Shown here: positions 27,295-35,578 of the stretch, piece after piece
How positions within the stretch are numbered: the first letter of the stretch is position 1
Layout of the letters: every line of letters starts with the position of its first letter
NCBI RefSeq assembly: GCF_000367925.1
Contig: NZ_KB849164.1
Span: forward strand, 270,507-334,506
Reading direction: 5' to 3'
Length of the DNA: 64,000 nucleotides
Origin: Acinetobacter bohemicus ANC 3994
GTDB lineage: Bacteria > Pseudomonadota > Gammaproteobacteria > Pseudomonadales > Moraxellaceae
Program-made: the position numbers and the translations under genes
The notes under the pieces: model-generated
Seen by the model: the letters and a program-made list of their open reading frames with translations, nothing else
Told to the model about the DNA's origin: nothing
The model's database searches: none

Positions 27295-28827
27295 TTAATT
27301 CAGTTTAAAGTGAGCTGTTAAGGTTGAGCCTTGGAATTGAGCACTATCAATACTTATGGTGCCATTTTGTAGTTCAAGAGCTGGATCCACTGTATAGGTG
27401 ATTGGTAATACATAAGCAGATGCCTCTACTAAATCATTCACTGCAAGTTTCTTCATGTATTCAGTATAATACGTCTTTAAGGCATCATTGCTACTGATGA
27501 TACTAGAGAGGGGAATAATTCCATTGCTGACATTAATCGGAATATCTTTCTGGGTAGTAATATTTAATTTGCTTACGCCTTGAAGAGATGTGGAAATATT
27601 AATAACTGTATTCACTGGAACTTTAGCACTGAGTATTGTGCCATCTGTTTTAAAGGTCACTTGAATATTACTAATAATGACATCTAGGTTTTCTCTTGCT
27701 GCGCCACGGCTACCATTAATTTTAAAACCTAATTTAATCGTATCGGTTAATTCAGACTTGGTATTGTTCAGTTTAAAGTTGACTGCCAAGGCAGTATCTA
27801 GGTTTGCATAACTTAACGCTAATGGTGCAGTAGGGCTGGAAGTCTTAAGCGTTGCCAATGAATAACCTGCTAAAGTAAAATCAGCATAAATTGGCGTTTT
27901 TAAGCTCTCTTTAATTGCCTGTGCTGGACTGTTAGGGTCTTGTAACGCTACGTTTAAAGCTCCTTGTAAAGTCGCGCCATCTCCACCTGATTGTGCAATC
28001 TTATTGATCTCTGTTGATACGGTGGTAATATTACCTTTGATATTATCTTTAATATTAGAATCTATTGGTGTGCTAGGATCATTGATGGTCGTCCCAGCCG
28101 TGGTTACAGCAGCAGTAAGAATTTCAGTTAAAGCAGTTGTTTGAAGATCACCATTACTATTAAATAGGTTTTTCCCTTGTGTCTTTAACGCATTTCCGAT
28201 AGTAGAAAAAGCAATTTGTGTCGCCTGTTCTTGCGTCAATGCAACAGAGCCATCACTTTTGTTGATTGCTTGGAAGTTATCTTCAATTTGAGTTGCAAGT
28301 TGTTGTAGCGTGAAAATTACCGCCATTTCTTTTGCGCTGCCATGCTTGACAGGGTTGTATGAATTAATATTTGCTGCTGTTACAGTGGTCAGACCGAGAT
28401 TATTTAAAACAACCTGAAGGTCGCCAGAGCCAAGATAATATTCAAGTGATGTAAGTGGGCTCGCAACTAAATCATTATTTGAAATATTTTGTAAATCTGT
28501 TTTTTTGATTTTGAGTGTGCCAGTAAATGGAAGTCCTGTTCCTATATCTGTACCCCCAGTGATGGTAATTGCGGAGTTATTACAGTCGGCAGTGGTCTTA
28601 AAAGAGAATTGACCTTGTGCATCTGTTGTAGTTGTCAGGCCATTACAGTCATCAAATTTTACAGTAGCATTGGCTAAATAGAAATCGACAGCAGTCCCCG
28701 AAATTGATTTTGGTGCAAAGGGTGCTGCTGAACTATTATTGCTACCATCGCTACCAGCACATGCAGTAAGTAAGGTTGTTATCGTTGTTGCAAGAAAAGT
28801 ATATTTTATATATTTGTTAAGTAACAT
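27295..28827 (-). CDS. Large surface lipoprotein with N-terminal carboxypeptidase-regulatory-like domain
   Basis: This 510-residue exported lipoprotein has signal TTITTLLTACAGSDGSNN with lipobox LTAC (lipidated C23). After a Ser/Asn-rich linker, residues about 42-90 (ISGTAVDFYLANATVKFDDCNGLTTTTDAQGQFSFKT) look like a prealbumin-like carboxypeptidase-regulatory repeat with a C-C pair. The rest is Thr/Ser/Asn/Ala-rich and beta-like at the end (YTVDPALELQNGTISIDSAQFQGSTLTAHFKLN). Such composition is common in surface-exposed lipoproteins. Function unknown. The adjacent barrel may be its partner. Confidence 0.78.
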   Translation of the reverse strand: MLLNKYIKYTFLATTITTLLTACAGSDGSNNSSAAPFAPKSISGTAVDFYLANATVKFDDCNGLTTTTDAQGQFSFKTTADCNNSAITITGGTDIGTGLPFTGTLKIKKTDLQNISNNDLVASPLTSLEYYLGSGDLQVVLNNLGLTTVTAANINSYNPVKHGSAKEMAVIFTLQQLATQIEDNFQAINKSDGSVALTQEQATQIAFSTIGNALKTQGKNLFNSNGDLQTTALTEILTAAVTTAGTTINDPSTPIDSNIKDNIKGNITTVSTEINKIAQSGGDGATLQGALNVALQDPNSPAQAIKESLKTPIYADFTLAGYSLATLKTSSPTAPLALSYANLDTALAVNFKLNNTKSELTDTIKLGFKINGSRGAARENLDVIISNIQVTFKTDGTILSAKVPVNTVINISTSLQGVSKLNITTQKDIPINVSNGIIPLSSIISSNDALKTYYTEYMKKLAVNDLVEASAYVLPITYTVDPALELQNGTISIDSAQFQGSTLTAHFKLN

Positions 28828-29074
28828 ATTTTAAACCCCGGATGAATTATAATCAGTTCTCGTTATTTATAACAAATTAAGGATTTAAAAAGAAGAACAA
28901 AATAAAGTTTATTTTATATACAAGTATTTTGTAAACATTAAAATAAAAATGTTTAGTTTTAAAATGGCTTATACATGGTAATTATTATAATTGTACAAAC
29001 AAAAAAATACGCAACGATTGGGGTGATCATTGCGTATAACAACGAAGCTGTTTTCACAGTTTCGGTTAAGGAGA

Positions 29075-29122
29075 ATGTTAAAACTCTATAGAGCTTTAAA
29101 CACTAAAAACATAATAAAATGA
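29075..29122 (+). CDS. Candidate 15-residue peptide with strong ribosome site
   Basis: The reading frame MLKLYRALNTKNIIK begins 5 bases after AAGGAG and stops at TGA. An inverted repeat lies 40 bases upstream. Nothing downstream on the plus strand would be controlled by it as a leader, since trpS is convergent. It may be a chance ORF. Confidence 0.2.
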   Translation: MLKLYRALNTKNIIK

Positions 29123-29216
29123 ATGAGCAGTCATTTCATGATGTTTTCAGTTACGTTGTGTTAATTAAAGTTAATAACTATTGGTGAGTGTGATTTGTTT
29201 ATCGTTTTCTGGGCAT

Positions 29217-29250
29217 AAAAAAGCCTTTCTACATAAAGAAAGGCTTTTTT
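29217..29250 (-). terminator. Intrinsic terminator of trpS
   Basis: AAAAAAGCCTTTCT-acata-AGAAAGGCTTTTTT is a long symmetrical stem just after the trpS stop. It can act on both strands. Confidence 0.85.
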
Positions 29251-29264
29251 ATGATTAAACGTGT

Positions 29265-30278
29265 TTAGAAGTGAAACATGCCTAAACCTGATTTAATTTC
29301 ATCGAGTGTCTGTTGGGTAATATCGCGACATTTATCTGTGCCAGTTTTTAAAATATCCATGATGTAATCAGGATCTTTAGCCAGCTCGAGACGACGTTCA
29401 CGAATCGGGGTAATGAGTTCTTTTAGTACGCCTTCAAGACGTTTCTTCACAGTGCCGTCACCTAAACCACCACGACGATAATGTGCTTTTAGCTCTTCAA
29501 CTTCTTCTTTATTTGTGTCAAAAGCATCTAGATAAGTAAATACAATATTGCCTTCAACTTGACCCGGATCTTCAATTCTTAAATGATTTGGATCGGTATA
29601 CATGGCATTGACTGCTTTTTTAATGTCTTTGTCAGATGCATCTAGCACAATGGTATTGCCTAATGATTTAGACATTTTTGCTTTGCCATCAAAACCGGGT
29701 AAACGACTCATGTTTGAAAGCAGAGCTTTACATTCTGGTAGCACATCATGAGCAATTTGACGATTTAAACGACGTATAATTTCATTGGTCTGTTCAATCA
29801 TTGGAATTTGGTCATCACCAACCGGAACGACTGATGCTTTAAATGCAGTAATATCAGCTGCTTGTGCAACTGGATAGCATAAGAAGCCAGCCGGAATATC
29901 GCGTTCAAAACCACGGAGTTGAATCTCTGCTTTAATGGTTGGGTTACGTTCTAAACGCGACACCGTCACAAAGTTGAGGTACAACATGGTCAATTCATTT
30001 AATGCAGGCAAGCATGATTGAACGCAAATGGTTGTTTTGGTTGGATCAATACCGACGGCAAGATAATCTGTTGCCACTTCAATAATATTGCGGCGTACTT
30101 TTTCAAAGTTATCTGCGTTATCTGTTAAGGCTTGAGCATCAGCAAGGAGGAGATGTTGATGGTGAGAATCTTGTAACCCTACACGCGAACGTAAAGAACC
30201 TACAAAATGACCTAAATGAAGTTGTCCCGTTGGGCGGTCGCCAGTCAAAATAACAGGACGATTGTCTTGATTACTCAT
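29265..30278 (-). CDS. trpS: Tryptophanyl-tRNA synthetase
   Basis: This 337-residue class I synthetase charges tRNA-Trp. The HIGH-type motif appears in GDRPTGQLHLGHFVGSL (residues 13-29) and the KMSKS loop in GKAKMSKSLGN near 203. DRPTGQLHLGH places it in the longer clade common in Acinetobacter and relatives. It stands alone, divergent from the DUF808 gene, with about 195 bases between them. Confidence 0.95.
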   Translation of the reverse strand: MSNQDNRPVILTGDRPTGQLHLGHFVGSLRSRVGLQDSHHQHLLLADAQALTDNADNFEKVRRNIIEVATDYLAVGIDPTKTTICVQSCLPALNELTMLYLNFVTVSRLERNPTIKAEIQLRGFERDIPAGFLCYPVAQAADITAFKASVVPVGDDQIPMIEQTNEIIRRLNRQIAHDVLPECKALLSNMSRLPGFDGKAKMSKSLGNTIVLDASDKDIKKAVNAMYTDPNHLRIEDPGQVEGNIVFTYLDAFDTNKEEVEELKAHYRRGGLGDGTVKKRLEGVLKELITPIRERRLELAKDPDYIMDILKTGTDKCRDITQQTLDEIKSGLGMFHF

Positions 30279-30473
30279 TATCTCTTTATTCCAAAGTTGT
30301 TAACACAACATGTATCTGCTGATGAATTGCCATATTGTACGGCATAATGTTTTTTAATGTCAGACACTATAAAAACAGAAGCTTGAAAAAATAAAAAGAA
30401 TTTAATGAAGTTGATACAGTTTTCTTATATTTATATTTAAAATACCCTCTAGACCCCCTTAAGGATAAAAAGA

Positions 30474-31400
30474 ATGGCGAGTAGCTTATTAATATTATTA
30501 GACGATATTGCCACCGTATTAGATGACGTTGCTGTAATGAGTAAAATGGCGGCAAAAAAAACGGCTGGGGTATTGGGGGATGATTTAGCGCTGAATGCAC
30601 AACAAGTCAGTGGTGTCCGTTCTGAACGTGAATTACCTGTAGTTTGGAGTGTTGCAAAAGGTTCATTCATTAATAAGTTAATTCTTGTACCTTTAGCCTT
30701 GCTGATTAGTGTCGTTGCACCGTGGCTCATTAATCCTTTATTGATGATTGGTGGTTTATTTTTGTGTTATGAAGGCGTAGAAAAAGTTCTGCATAGCTTG
30801 CATCATAAAAAAGCCCAAACTCAAGAAGCTGCACAAGCAGAACTGATCGAAATAGAAACAGATTTAGTCACTTTTGAAAAAGATAAAGTTAAAGGGGCTG
30901 TTCGTACCGACTTTATTTTATCTGCTGAAATTGTGGTGATTTCATTGGGTACGGTTGCCACAGCTGCATTTGGTACTAAAGTTCTCGTACTTTCAGTGAT
31001 TGCGATTTTAATGACTGTGGGTGTTTATGGTTTTGTTGCCATGATTGTGAAAATTGATGATTTAGGCTTATATTTAACCGAACAGGCATCTAGCCTTAAG
31101 CAAAGTATTGGCCGCGGATTGTTAGCATTTGCACCAAAATTAATGAAAACCCTGACCTTTGTGGGAACCATTGCGATGTTCTTGGTCGGTGGCGGGATTA
31201 TTAATCATGCTGTGCCTTTGATTCATCATTGGAGCGAAGATTCAGTCGATTATATGGAGCATATTCCTACGGTTGGCAATATTATTGGTGCAGTTACACC
31301 CACCTTAATTAGTTTTGTTATTGGTTTTGTTGCGGGATTATTGGTTCTCGTAATGGTGAATTTCATTAAAAAGTTTTGGCCTAAATCTAAACAAACATGA
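30474..31400 (+). CDS. DUF808 (YedI-like) inner-membrane protein
   Basis: This 308-residue membrane protein begins MASSLLILLDDIATVLDDVAVMSKMAAKKTAGVLGDDLALNA, the strongly conserved start of the DUF808/YedI family. It is followed by about six hydrophobic segments, including LILVPLALLISVVAPWLINPLLMIGGLFLCYEG and the C-terminal LISFVIGFVAGLLVLVMVNFIKKFW. The molecular role of the family is not established. AAGGA precedes the ATG. The zinc peptidase gene follows 50 bases later in the same direction and may be co-transcribed. Confidence 0.88.
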   Translation: MASSLLILLDDIATVLDDVAVMSKMAAKKTAGVLGDDLALNAQQVSGVRSERELPVVWSVAKGSFINKLILVPLALLISVVAPWLINPLLMIGGLFLCYEGVEKVLHSLHHKKAQTQEAAQAELIEIETDLVTFEKDKVKGAVRTDFILSAEIVVISLGTVATAAFGTKVLVLSVIAILMTVGVYGFVAMIVKIDDLGLYLTEQASSLKQSIGRGLLAFAPKLMKTLTFVGTIAMFLVGGGIINHAVPLIHHWSEDSVDYMEHIPTVGNIIGAVTPTLISFVIGFVAGLLVLVMVNFIKKFWPKSKQT

Positions 31401-31450
31401 GCATAAATGCGCGGTAAAATCAGATAAATACAAGCTAAAGGAATATCACT

Positions 31451-32356
31451 ATGCGCTGGAAAGGACGTCGTGTAAGTAGCAATGTTGAAGACCGCCGTGG
31501 TGGTGGCGGTGTTAAGGCGGGTGGTATTAGTATTTTAGGTCTTGTGGTTGCCTTTGTGGCATGGAAGTTTTTTGGTGTTGACCCGCAACAAGCCTATCAA
31601 GCCACGAAGCAAGTTACATCACAAGCACAACCCGCTGAAACCAAAGGTTTGGATCATCCAACTCCAGAACAGCAAGAAGCCATGGATTTTATCGGGACAG
31701 TTTTAGCGGATACCGAAGATACGTGGACGCAAGTCTTTCAACAGCAATTAAATAGTCAGTATGTTGCCCCTAAATTGGTGATGTTTAGTGGTGTGGTGAA
31801 TTCAGGCTGTGGTACAGCGCAATCTGCAATGGGGCCATTTTATTGTCCTGCCGATCGTAAAGTTTATATTGATACGACTTTCTTTAAAGACATGCGTCAG
31901 CAAATGGGTATTTCAGGTGAGCAAAATTCGACCGAGTTATCTCGCCAAGATCAAGCGGGAGATTTTGCCCAAGCTTATGTGGTTGCGCATGAAGTCGGAC
32001 ACCATTTACAAACGCTGTTAGGTATTTCTGATCAAGTACAAAAAGCACGTGCCCAATCCAGTGAAGTACAGGGCAATCAACTTTCTGTGCGTCAGGAATT
32101 GCAAGCAGACTGCTTTGCAGGAATTTGGGCACATCATAATCAACAACGCACCCAATTTTTAGAGCAAGGGGATATTGAAGAGGCGATGGATGCAGCGCAT
32201 AAAATTGGTGATGATTACTTGCAAAAACGCGCTACAGGGCAGGTTGTGCCTGATAGTTTTACTCATGGTAGTAGTGAGCAACGCATGAAATGGTTTCAAA
32301 CAGGTTTGAAATCAGGAAAGATCAACGATTGTGATACTTTTAATCAAACGATTTAA
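31451..32356 (+). CDS. ypfJ: YpfJ/KPN_02809-type neutral zinc metallopeptidase
   Basis: This 301-residue protein has one N-terminal membrane span (GGISILGLVVAFVAWKFFG, about 24-42) and a periplasmic zincin domain. The metal site is HEVGH (180-184), with a later acidic ligand in QELQADCFAGIWAHH as in neutral zinc metallopeptidases. The start MRWKGRRVSSNVEDRRGGGG is characteristic of the family. It probably acts on envelope substrates, but none is known. An intrinsic terminator follows the stop. Confidence 0.9.
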   Translation: MRWKGRRVSSNVEDRRGGGGVKAGGISILGLVVAFVAWKFFGVDPQQAYQATKQVTSQAQPAETKGLDHPTPEQQEAMDFIGTVLADTEDTWTQVFQQQLNSQYVAPKLVMFSGVVNSGCGTAQSAMGPFYCPADRKVYIDTTFFKDMRQQMGISGEQNSTELSRQDQAGDFAQAYVVAHEVGHHLQTLLGISDQVQKARAQSSEVQGNQLSVRQELQADCFAGIWAHHNQQRTQFLEQGDIEEAMDAAHKIGDDYLQKRATGQVVPDSFTHGSSEQRMKWFQTGLKSGKINDCDTFNQTI

Positions 32357-32362
32357 GAAAAT

Positions 32363-32391
32363 AAAAGAGGGTTTAAAACCCTCTTTTTATT
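32363..32391. terminator. Terminator between ypfJ and the convergent membrane gene
   Basis: AAAAGAGGGTTT-aa-AACCCTCTTTTTATT. T-rich on the plus strand and A-rich on the other side, so it can serve both genes. Confidence 0.85.
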
Positions 32392-32399
32392 TTAAATTT

Positions 32400-32969
32400 T
32401 CAGCGACTTAAAAACTGTTTAAAGTTGCGAATAATCCTAATCGAGACATAAAGTGCAGCCAAGGCAAAGAGGCTGATACTAAAAACAATATATTTTAAAC
32501 TTGAAATATCGGCTTGATAAAATTGCTGAATTTGTTGTTTAGAATAGGACCATTGTTGCTGCTTTTGCGTCAGACTATCTTGGTAATTAACGTGTTCAAT
32601 ATAATGCTGCTGACCAATTTTGATTAAGTTAATCTGCTTGATTTGGCGAGTATGTGACTGGTTATAGGCATCTGTACAAATATCTTTTAAATAATGTTCG
32701 CAGTTTACTTTCGCAACATAGCCATTATGCGCAAGCAAAATATAAATTGCTTGATCGGGCCGTTTATTATTCGAAACTAAAACCAGCTGTTCTTGAGGGG
32801 TCGATTTGAGTGAAATGTGTTGTGCTTGCTGGAAAGTTTGATCTGCATTTAAAATTTCTTTGCTTTTTGAGTAGATACTGAAAAATAAAGCGATTGTAAT
32901 GAGAAAAATCACAACTGCAAAAAAAAGTCGAAATAGCGTTTTAACTGTTTGATGCATGAATAAATTCAA
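32400..32969 (-). CDS. Hypothetical membrane protein with two spans
   Basis: This 189-residue protein has an N-terminal span (LFRLFFAVVIFLITIALFFSIY, about 12-33) and a C-terminal span (YIVFSISLFALAALYVSIRII, about 159-179) flanking a periplasmic, Gln/His-rich domain of about 120 residues with one cysteine pair (NCEHYLKDIC). The topology resembles sensor-like or envelope accessory proteins, but no HAMP, kinase or cyclase domain follows. I do not recognise the family. Confidence 0.65.
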   Translation of the reverse strand: MNLFMHQTVKTLFRLFFAVVIFLITIALFFSIYSKSKEILNADQTFQQAQHISLKSTPQEQLVLVSNNKRPDQAIYILLAHNGYVAKVNCEHYLKDICTDAYNQSHTRQIKQINLIKIGQQHYIEHVNYQDSLTQKQQQWSYSKQQIQQFYQADISSLKYIVFSISLFALAALYVSIRIIRNFKQFLSR

Positions 32970-33240
32970 CTTAATGTAGAGCTGGAAGAAAGCGTTGATA
33001 CATTTAACACTTCGATATTGAGCTATGTTAATTCATTACTGAAAAGATGTAAAAAACTTAACGATAGCTAAAAATAATTTAGCAGCTTAAAACTGATTGT
33101 TGGCTATAATTTTTTTTAAAAAGCCTTTTGCATGAATTGTACTCTGATTGTTTTTATATTGAATGTTGTTCTAGACTAGAAGCATTGGTAAGTAAAATCA
33201 GTTGCTCTCAAGGTCGAATGAGATGATTTAAGGACAAGAT

Positions 33241-33579
33241 ATGCCGCAATATTGCAGTACTTCCAGTGATGAATTAGCACGTCAAATATTACAAGTAGTT
33301 GCCTTAATTCCTTATGGAAAAGTGGCGTCCTACGGGCAAATTGCAAAGCTCGCGGGCTTGCCTAAACATGCACGTTTAGTTGGTTATGTTTTAAAACATT
33401 TGGATCAAGCGACCGAAATTCCTTGGCATAGAGTGATTAATTCACAAGGAAAAATTAGCCTAAGTAAATTGGATCATTGTGGGGATAATATTCAACGCTT
33501 AAAATTATTAGAAGAGGGCGTAATGGTCATTGCAGATAAGATTAATTTAAAACAATATCAATGGATGAATGAGTTATAA
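33241..33579 (+). CDS. Alkyltransferase-like protein (ATL)
   Basis: This 112-residue DNA-binding protein is related to O6-methylguanine-DNA methyltransferase. The recognition helix and active-site region read LVGYVLKH...IPWHRVINSQGKIS. The acceptor cysteine of PCHRV is replaced by tryptophan (PWHRV), the hallmark of ATL proteins. These bind O6-alkylguanine without repairing it and are known to hand lesions to nucleotide excision repair. The helix-turn-helix VASYGQIAKLAGLPKHARLVGYVL is intact. AAGGAC precedes the ATG. It stands alone. Confidence 0.9.
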   Translation: MPQYCSTSSDELARQILQVVALIPYGKVASYGQIAKLAGLPKHARLVGYVLKHLDQATEIPWHRVINSQGKISLSKLDHCGDNIQRLKLLEEGVMVIADKINLKQYQWMNEL

Positions 33580-33649
33580 AATAACGATTGAATTGGATAA
33601 AGTTAGAGATTTTCCCATCTTTAGAAAAAAGATGGGAAAGGGAAAAGCA

Positions 33650-34093
33650 TTATGGTTGACGAACAATCAGGACAGGAATATGAGATTCGCCTAGTAAGCT
33701 CTGTGCGACGCTGCCAAGGAATAGCTTTTTAAAACCTGTACGACCATGTGAACCAATGATAATCAGGTCAGCATGCAGTTCTTCCGCCGCTCGAATGATT
33801 TCACGATGAATCACTTGTCCTTCAAGCAGTTTGGTTTCTACTTCAATGCCTTGTTCATTAAATTTTGCTTTAGCGGCAGCAAGTGATTCTTCAATTGATG
33901 TACGAGCGCGTTCTATTAAATCATTTGTTTGACTCGCAGAAATATATTCTGCTGCAATATATGGGTCGAGTACTAAAGCCTGAACCACTGTAATTTTACT
34001 GCCAAATGCTTTAGCAAATTCAACTGCTTTTTCAACGGCTGCATGTGATGTTTCTGAACCGTCAACTGGCACTAAAATATTATGATAAGCCAT
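33650..34093 (-). CDS. Universal stress protein, UspA family
   Basis: This is a 147-residue single-domain Usp. The ATP-binding signature G-x2-G-x9-G-S appears as GSHGRTGFKKLFLGSVAQ near residues 123-140, and the first strand is YHNILVPVDGSETS. It probably binds ATP and responds to starvation or oxidative stress, as known for Acinetobacter UspA. Whether it is the A. baumannii UspA ortholog cannot be decided. It is convergent with the ATL gene. A hairpin TTTCCCATCTTT/AAAGATGGGAAA lies between them at about 33611-33640. Confidence 0.9.
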   Translation of the reverse strand: MAYHNILVPVDGSETSHAAVEKAVEFAKAFGSKITVVQALVLDPYIAAEYISASQTNDLIERARTSIEESLAAAKAKFNEQGIEVETKLLEGQVIHREIIRAAEELHADLIIIGSHGRTGFKKLFLGSVAQSLLGESHIPVLIVRQP

Positions 34094-34406
34094 GTGAATT
34101 TCTCCTTATAATCGTTACTAAAACAGATGCGTTATAGAACTGTAAATTGTTGTTTGTTAAAGCAGCTTACATTTTGATACTAACTACATTTTTTCTAAAA
34201 TAAAACCTAGTAATTTCATGGGGATAATTAACCGCCCTAAAGTGTTATTTCTAATTTAATCTAACATGTATTGCTTTGAAATATTAAGGCTTTAAAACTA
34301 AAGTCTGATGAAATTGTAAGCAGATTTTTTATTTGAAAGTATATGAAATATGCCTTTGGAAAATGTCATATCATAAGTGTAGTAACTTACTAATAATGAA
34401 ATAGAA

Positions 34407-34618
34407 ATGACTGAACAAAATCAATTAAATTGGCAACGGGATAATTTTGAAAGTATTGAAGAAGCTTAGCAGGGTGATCTTTGGGATCGTATAAGCGCTT
34501 AGGTATTCAACTTACAAACTATGTGGATCGTTTGCAGTGCGGTGCTGTATTGGCTTTGGATGCACGTTGGGGTGAAGGGAAAACGTGGTTTGTTCGGCAT
34601 TGGCAAAAGTATCATTAA
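34407..34618 (+). pseudogene. Remnant of a KAP-family P-loop NTPase gene
   Basis: From ATG 34407 the frame reads MTEQNQLNWQRDNFESIEEA, hits a TAG, continues QGDLWDRISA, hits another TAG, then must shift frame. The second frame (from about 34495) reads RLGIQLTNYVDRL...GAVLALDARWGEGKTWFVRHWQKYH and then TAA. WGEGKTWFVRHW with the preceding ALDA strand is the Walker A region of KAP NTPases, membrane-associated ATPases often found in defence and mobile loci. Two stops and a frameshift make it non-functional, and the rest of the roughly 500-700-residue protein is missing. Confidence 0.75.
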
Positions 34619-34690
34619 AACTTCTATTTAGAGTTGAATGAATTAGTTAGTTTTAAGGGGCTAGAAAATAAATTAGATTGAGATGGTTTT

Positions 34691-35578
34691 ATGTTGGAAA
34701 CACGTGAAAGATTAATAAATGATTGGAAAAATTTTGGCATTAATGTGTTTGAAGAATCAATATGGAGTTCTTCAGTCCAGTCAGATTGTTTGCCTAAAGT
34801 CAGAGAATTTTTGTCATCAAATGGTTTTAAATATGTAGATATTAGTATTGTAAGGCCTCCTGATAATAGTTCTGAAAGAATGAAATTTAGAACTCATTAT
34901 GATGAAAATAATCAATGTTTTAGCACAAATTATGGCATTTCTATTCCTGCTCTAAGTAATAACCTCAAATTGACTGTTGGTTTAGAGCAAGCAATTGAAA
35001 ATCAAGAATGCCAAGATAAAACACTTCGGATTATTAATACTCTTAGATTAATATTTGGTGTGCCAGTTGCACGTGAATTAATGTTGGTTACACATTTTAA
35101 TAGTGAAAATTTTGAAAATGCTGGAGTAAGTTCTGAATTAGGATATGCATCGCCTTTTGATATTCAAAGTTTAAACTTTTATGATGAAATTGAATTTTCA
35201 AAATTAAGAAATGTGCCAATTGATGCCTTAATATTATTGGATAAAGCTTTCCAACAAAAATTTCCGAAGGAACGTTTTGTATTGATGTGGGTCTCATTTG
35301 AAGCAATTATTAATTCTATTTATGTGTCGGACAGCAATGGTGGTAAAAGGGTTAAATATTTTAAGGAAGAATTAAAATCTAACATAGTAAATGATGAGGT
35401 TTATCGTTTGTTTAAACTAAGATGCACTGTTTTTAAAGAAAGTAAATTTGAACATAAGCAATTTGATGAAGAAAATTGGTCATTATATGCAGCGCTACAA
35501 TTAGCGATTATGGAAGATTGCCCTCAAAGAGCTGCATTTTTAAGGGGTTATGAGAAAACAATTATTGAAAGATCATAG
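34691..35578 (+). CDS. Hypothetical protein, possible Apea-like HEPN domain
   Basis: This 295-residue soluble protein is in notably AT-rich DNA. I do not recognise the N-terminal 180 residues. The C-terminal part (FVLMWVSFEAIINSIY...VYRLFKLRCTVFKES) resembles the helical layout of Apea-like HEPN domains, where LYKLRSKLVHEG is typical. Here the position expected to carry the RNase histidine is K249, five residues after R244. If homologous, the nuclease site is altered. It lies 72 bases after the KAP remnant and overlaps the acetyltransferase stop by six bases on the opposite strand. A weak ribosome site precedes the ATG. Confidence 0.6.
   Translation: MLETRERLINDWKNFGINVFEESIWSSSVQSDCLPKVREFLSSNGFKYVDISIVRPPDNSSERMKFRTHYDENNQCFSTNYGISIPALSNNLKLTVGLEQAIENQECQDKTLRIINTLRLIFGVPVARELMLVTHFNSENFENAGVSSELGYASPFDIQSLNFYDEIEFSKLRNVPIDALILLDKAFQQKFPKERFVLMWVSFEAIINSIYVSDSNGGKRVKYFKEELKSNIVNDEVYRLFKLRCTVFKESKFEHKQFDEENWSLYAALQLAIMEDCPQRAAFLRGYEKTIIERS

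Larger units (their letters stand above)
28828..29264. other. Intergenic region between lipoprotein gene and trpS
   Basis: These 437 bases have no established gene. Notable are ATACGCAA (29008-29015) with its inverse TTGCGTAT (29030-29037), and a 15-codon ORF at 29075-29122 (MLKLYRALNTKNIIK) directly preceded by a perfect AAGGAG site. The trpS terminator occupies 29217-29250. Confidence 0.4.

Noticed and set aside
33611..33640. Hairpin TTTCCCATC.../...GATGGGAAA between the ATL and uspA genes
   Set aside because: Its arms recall hairpin 2 of element B2, but none of the other family modules is present and there is no T-run. It is probably a simple convergent-gene hairpin.
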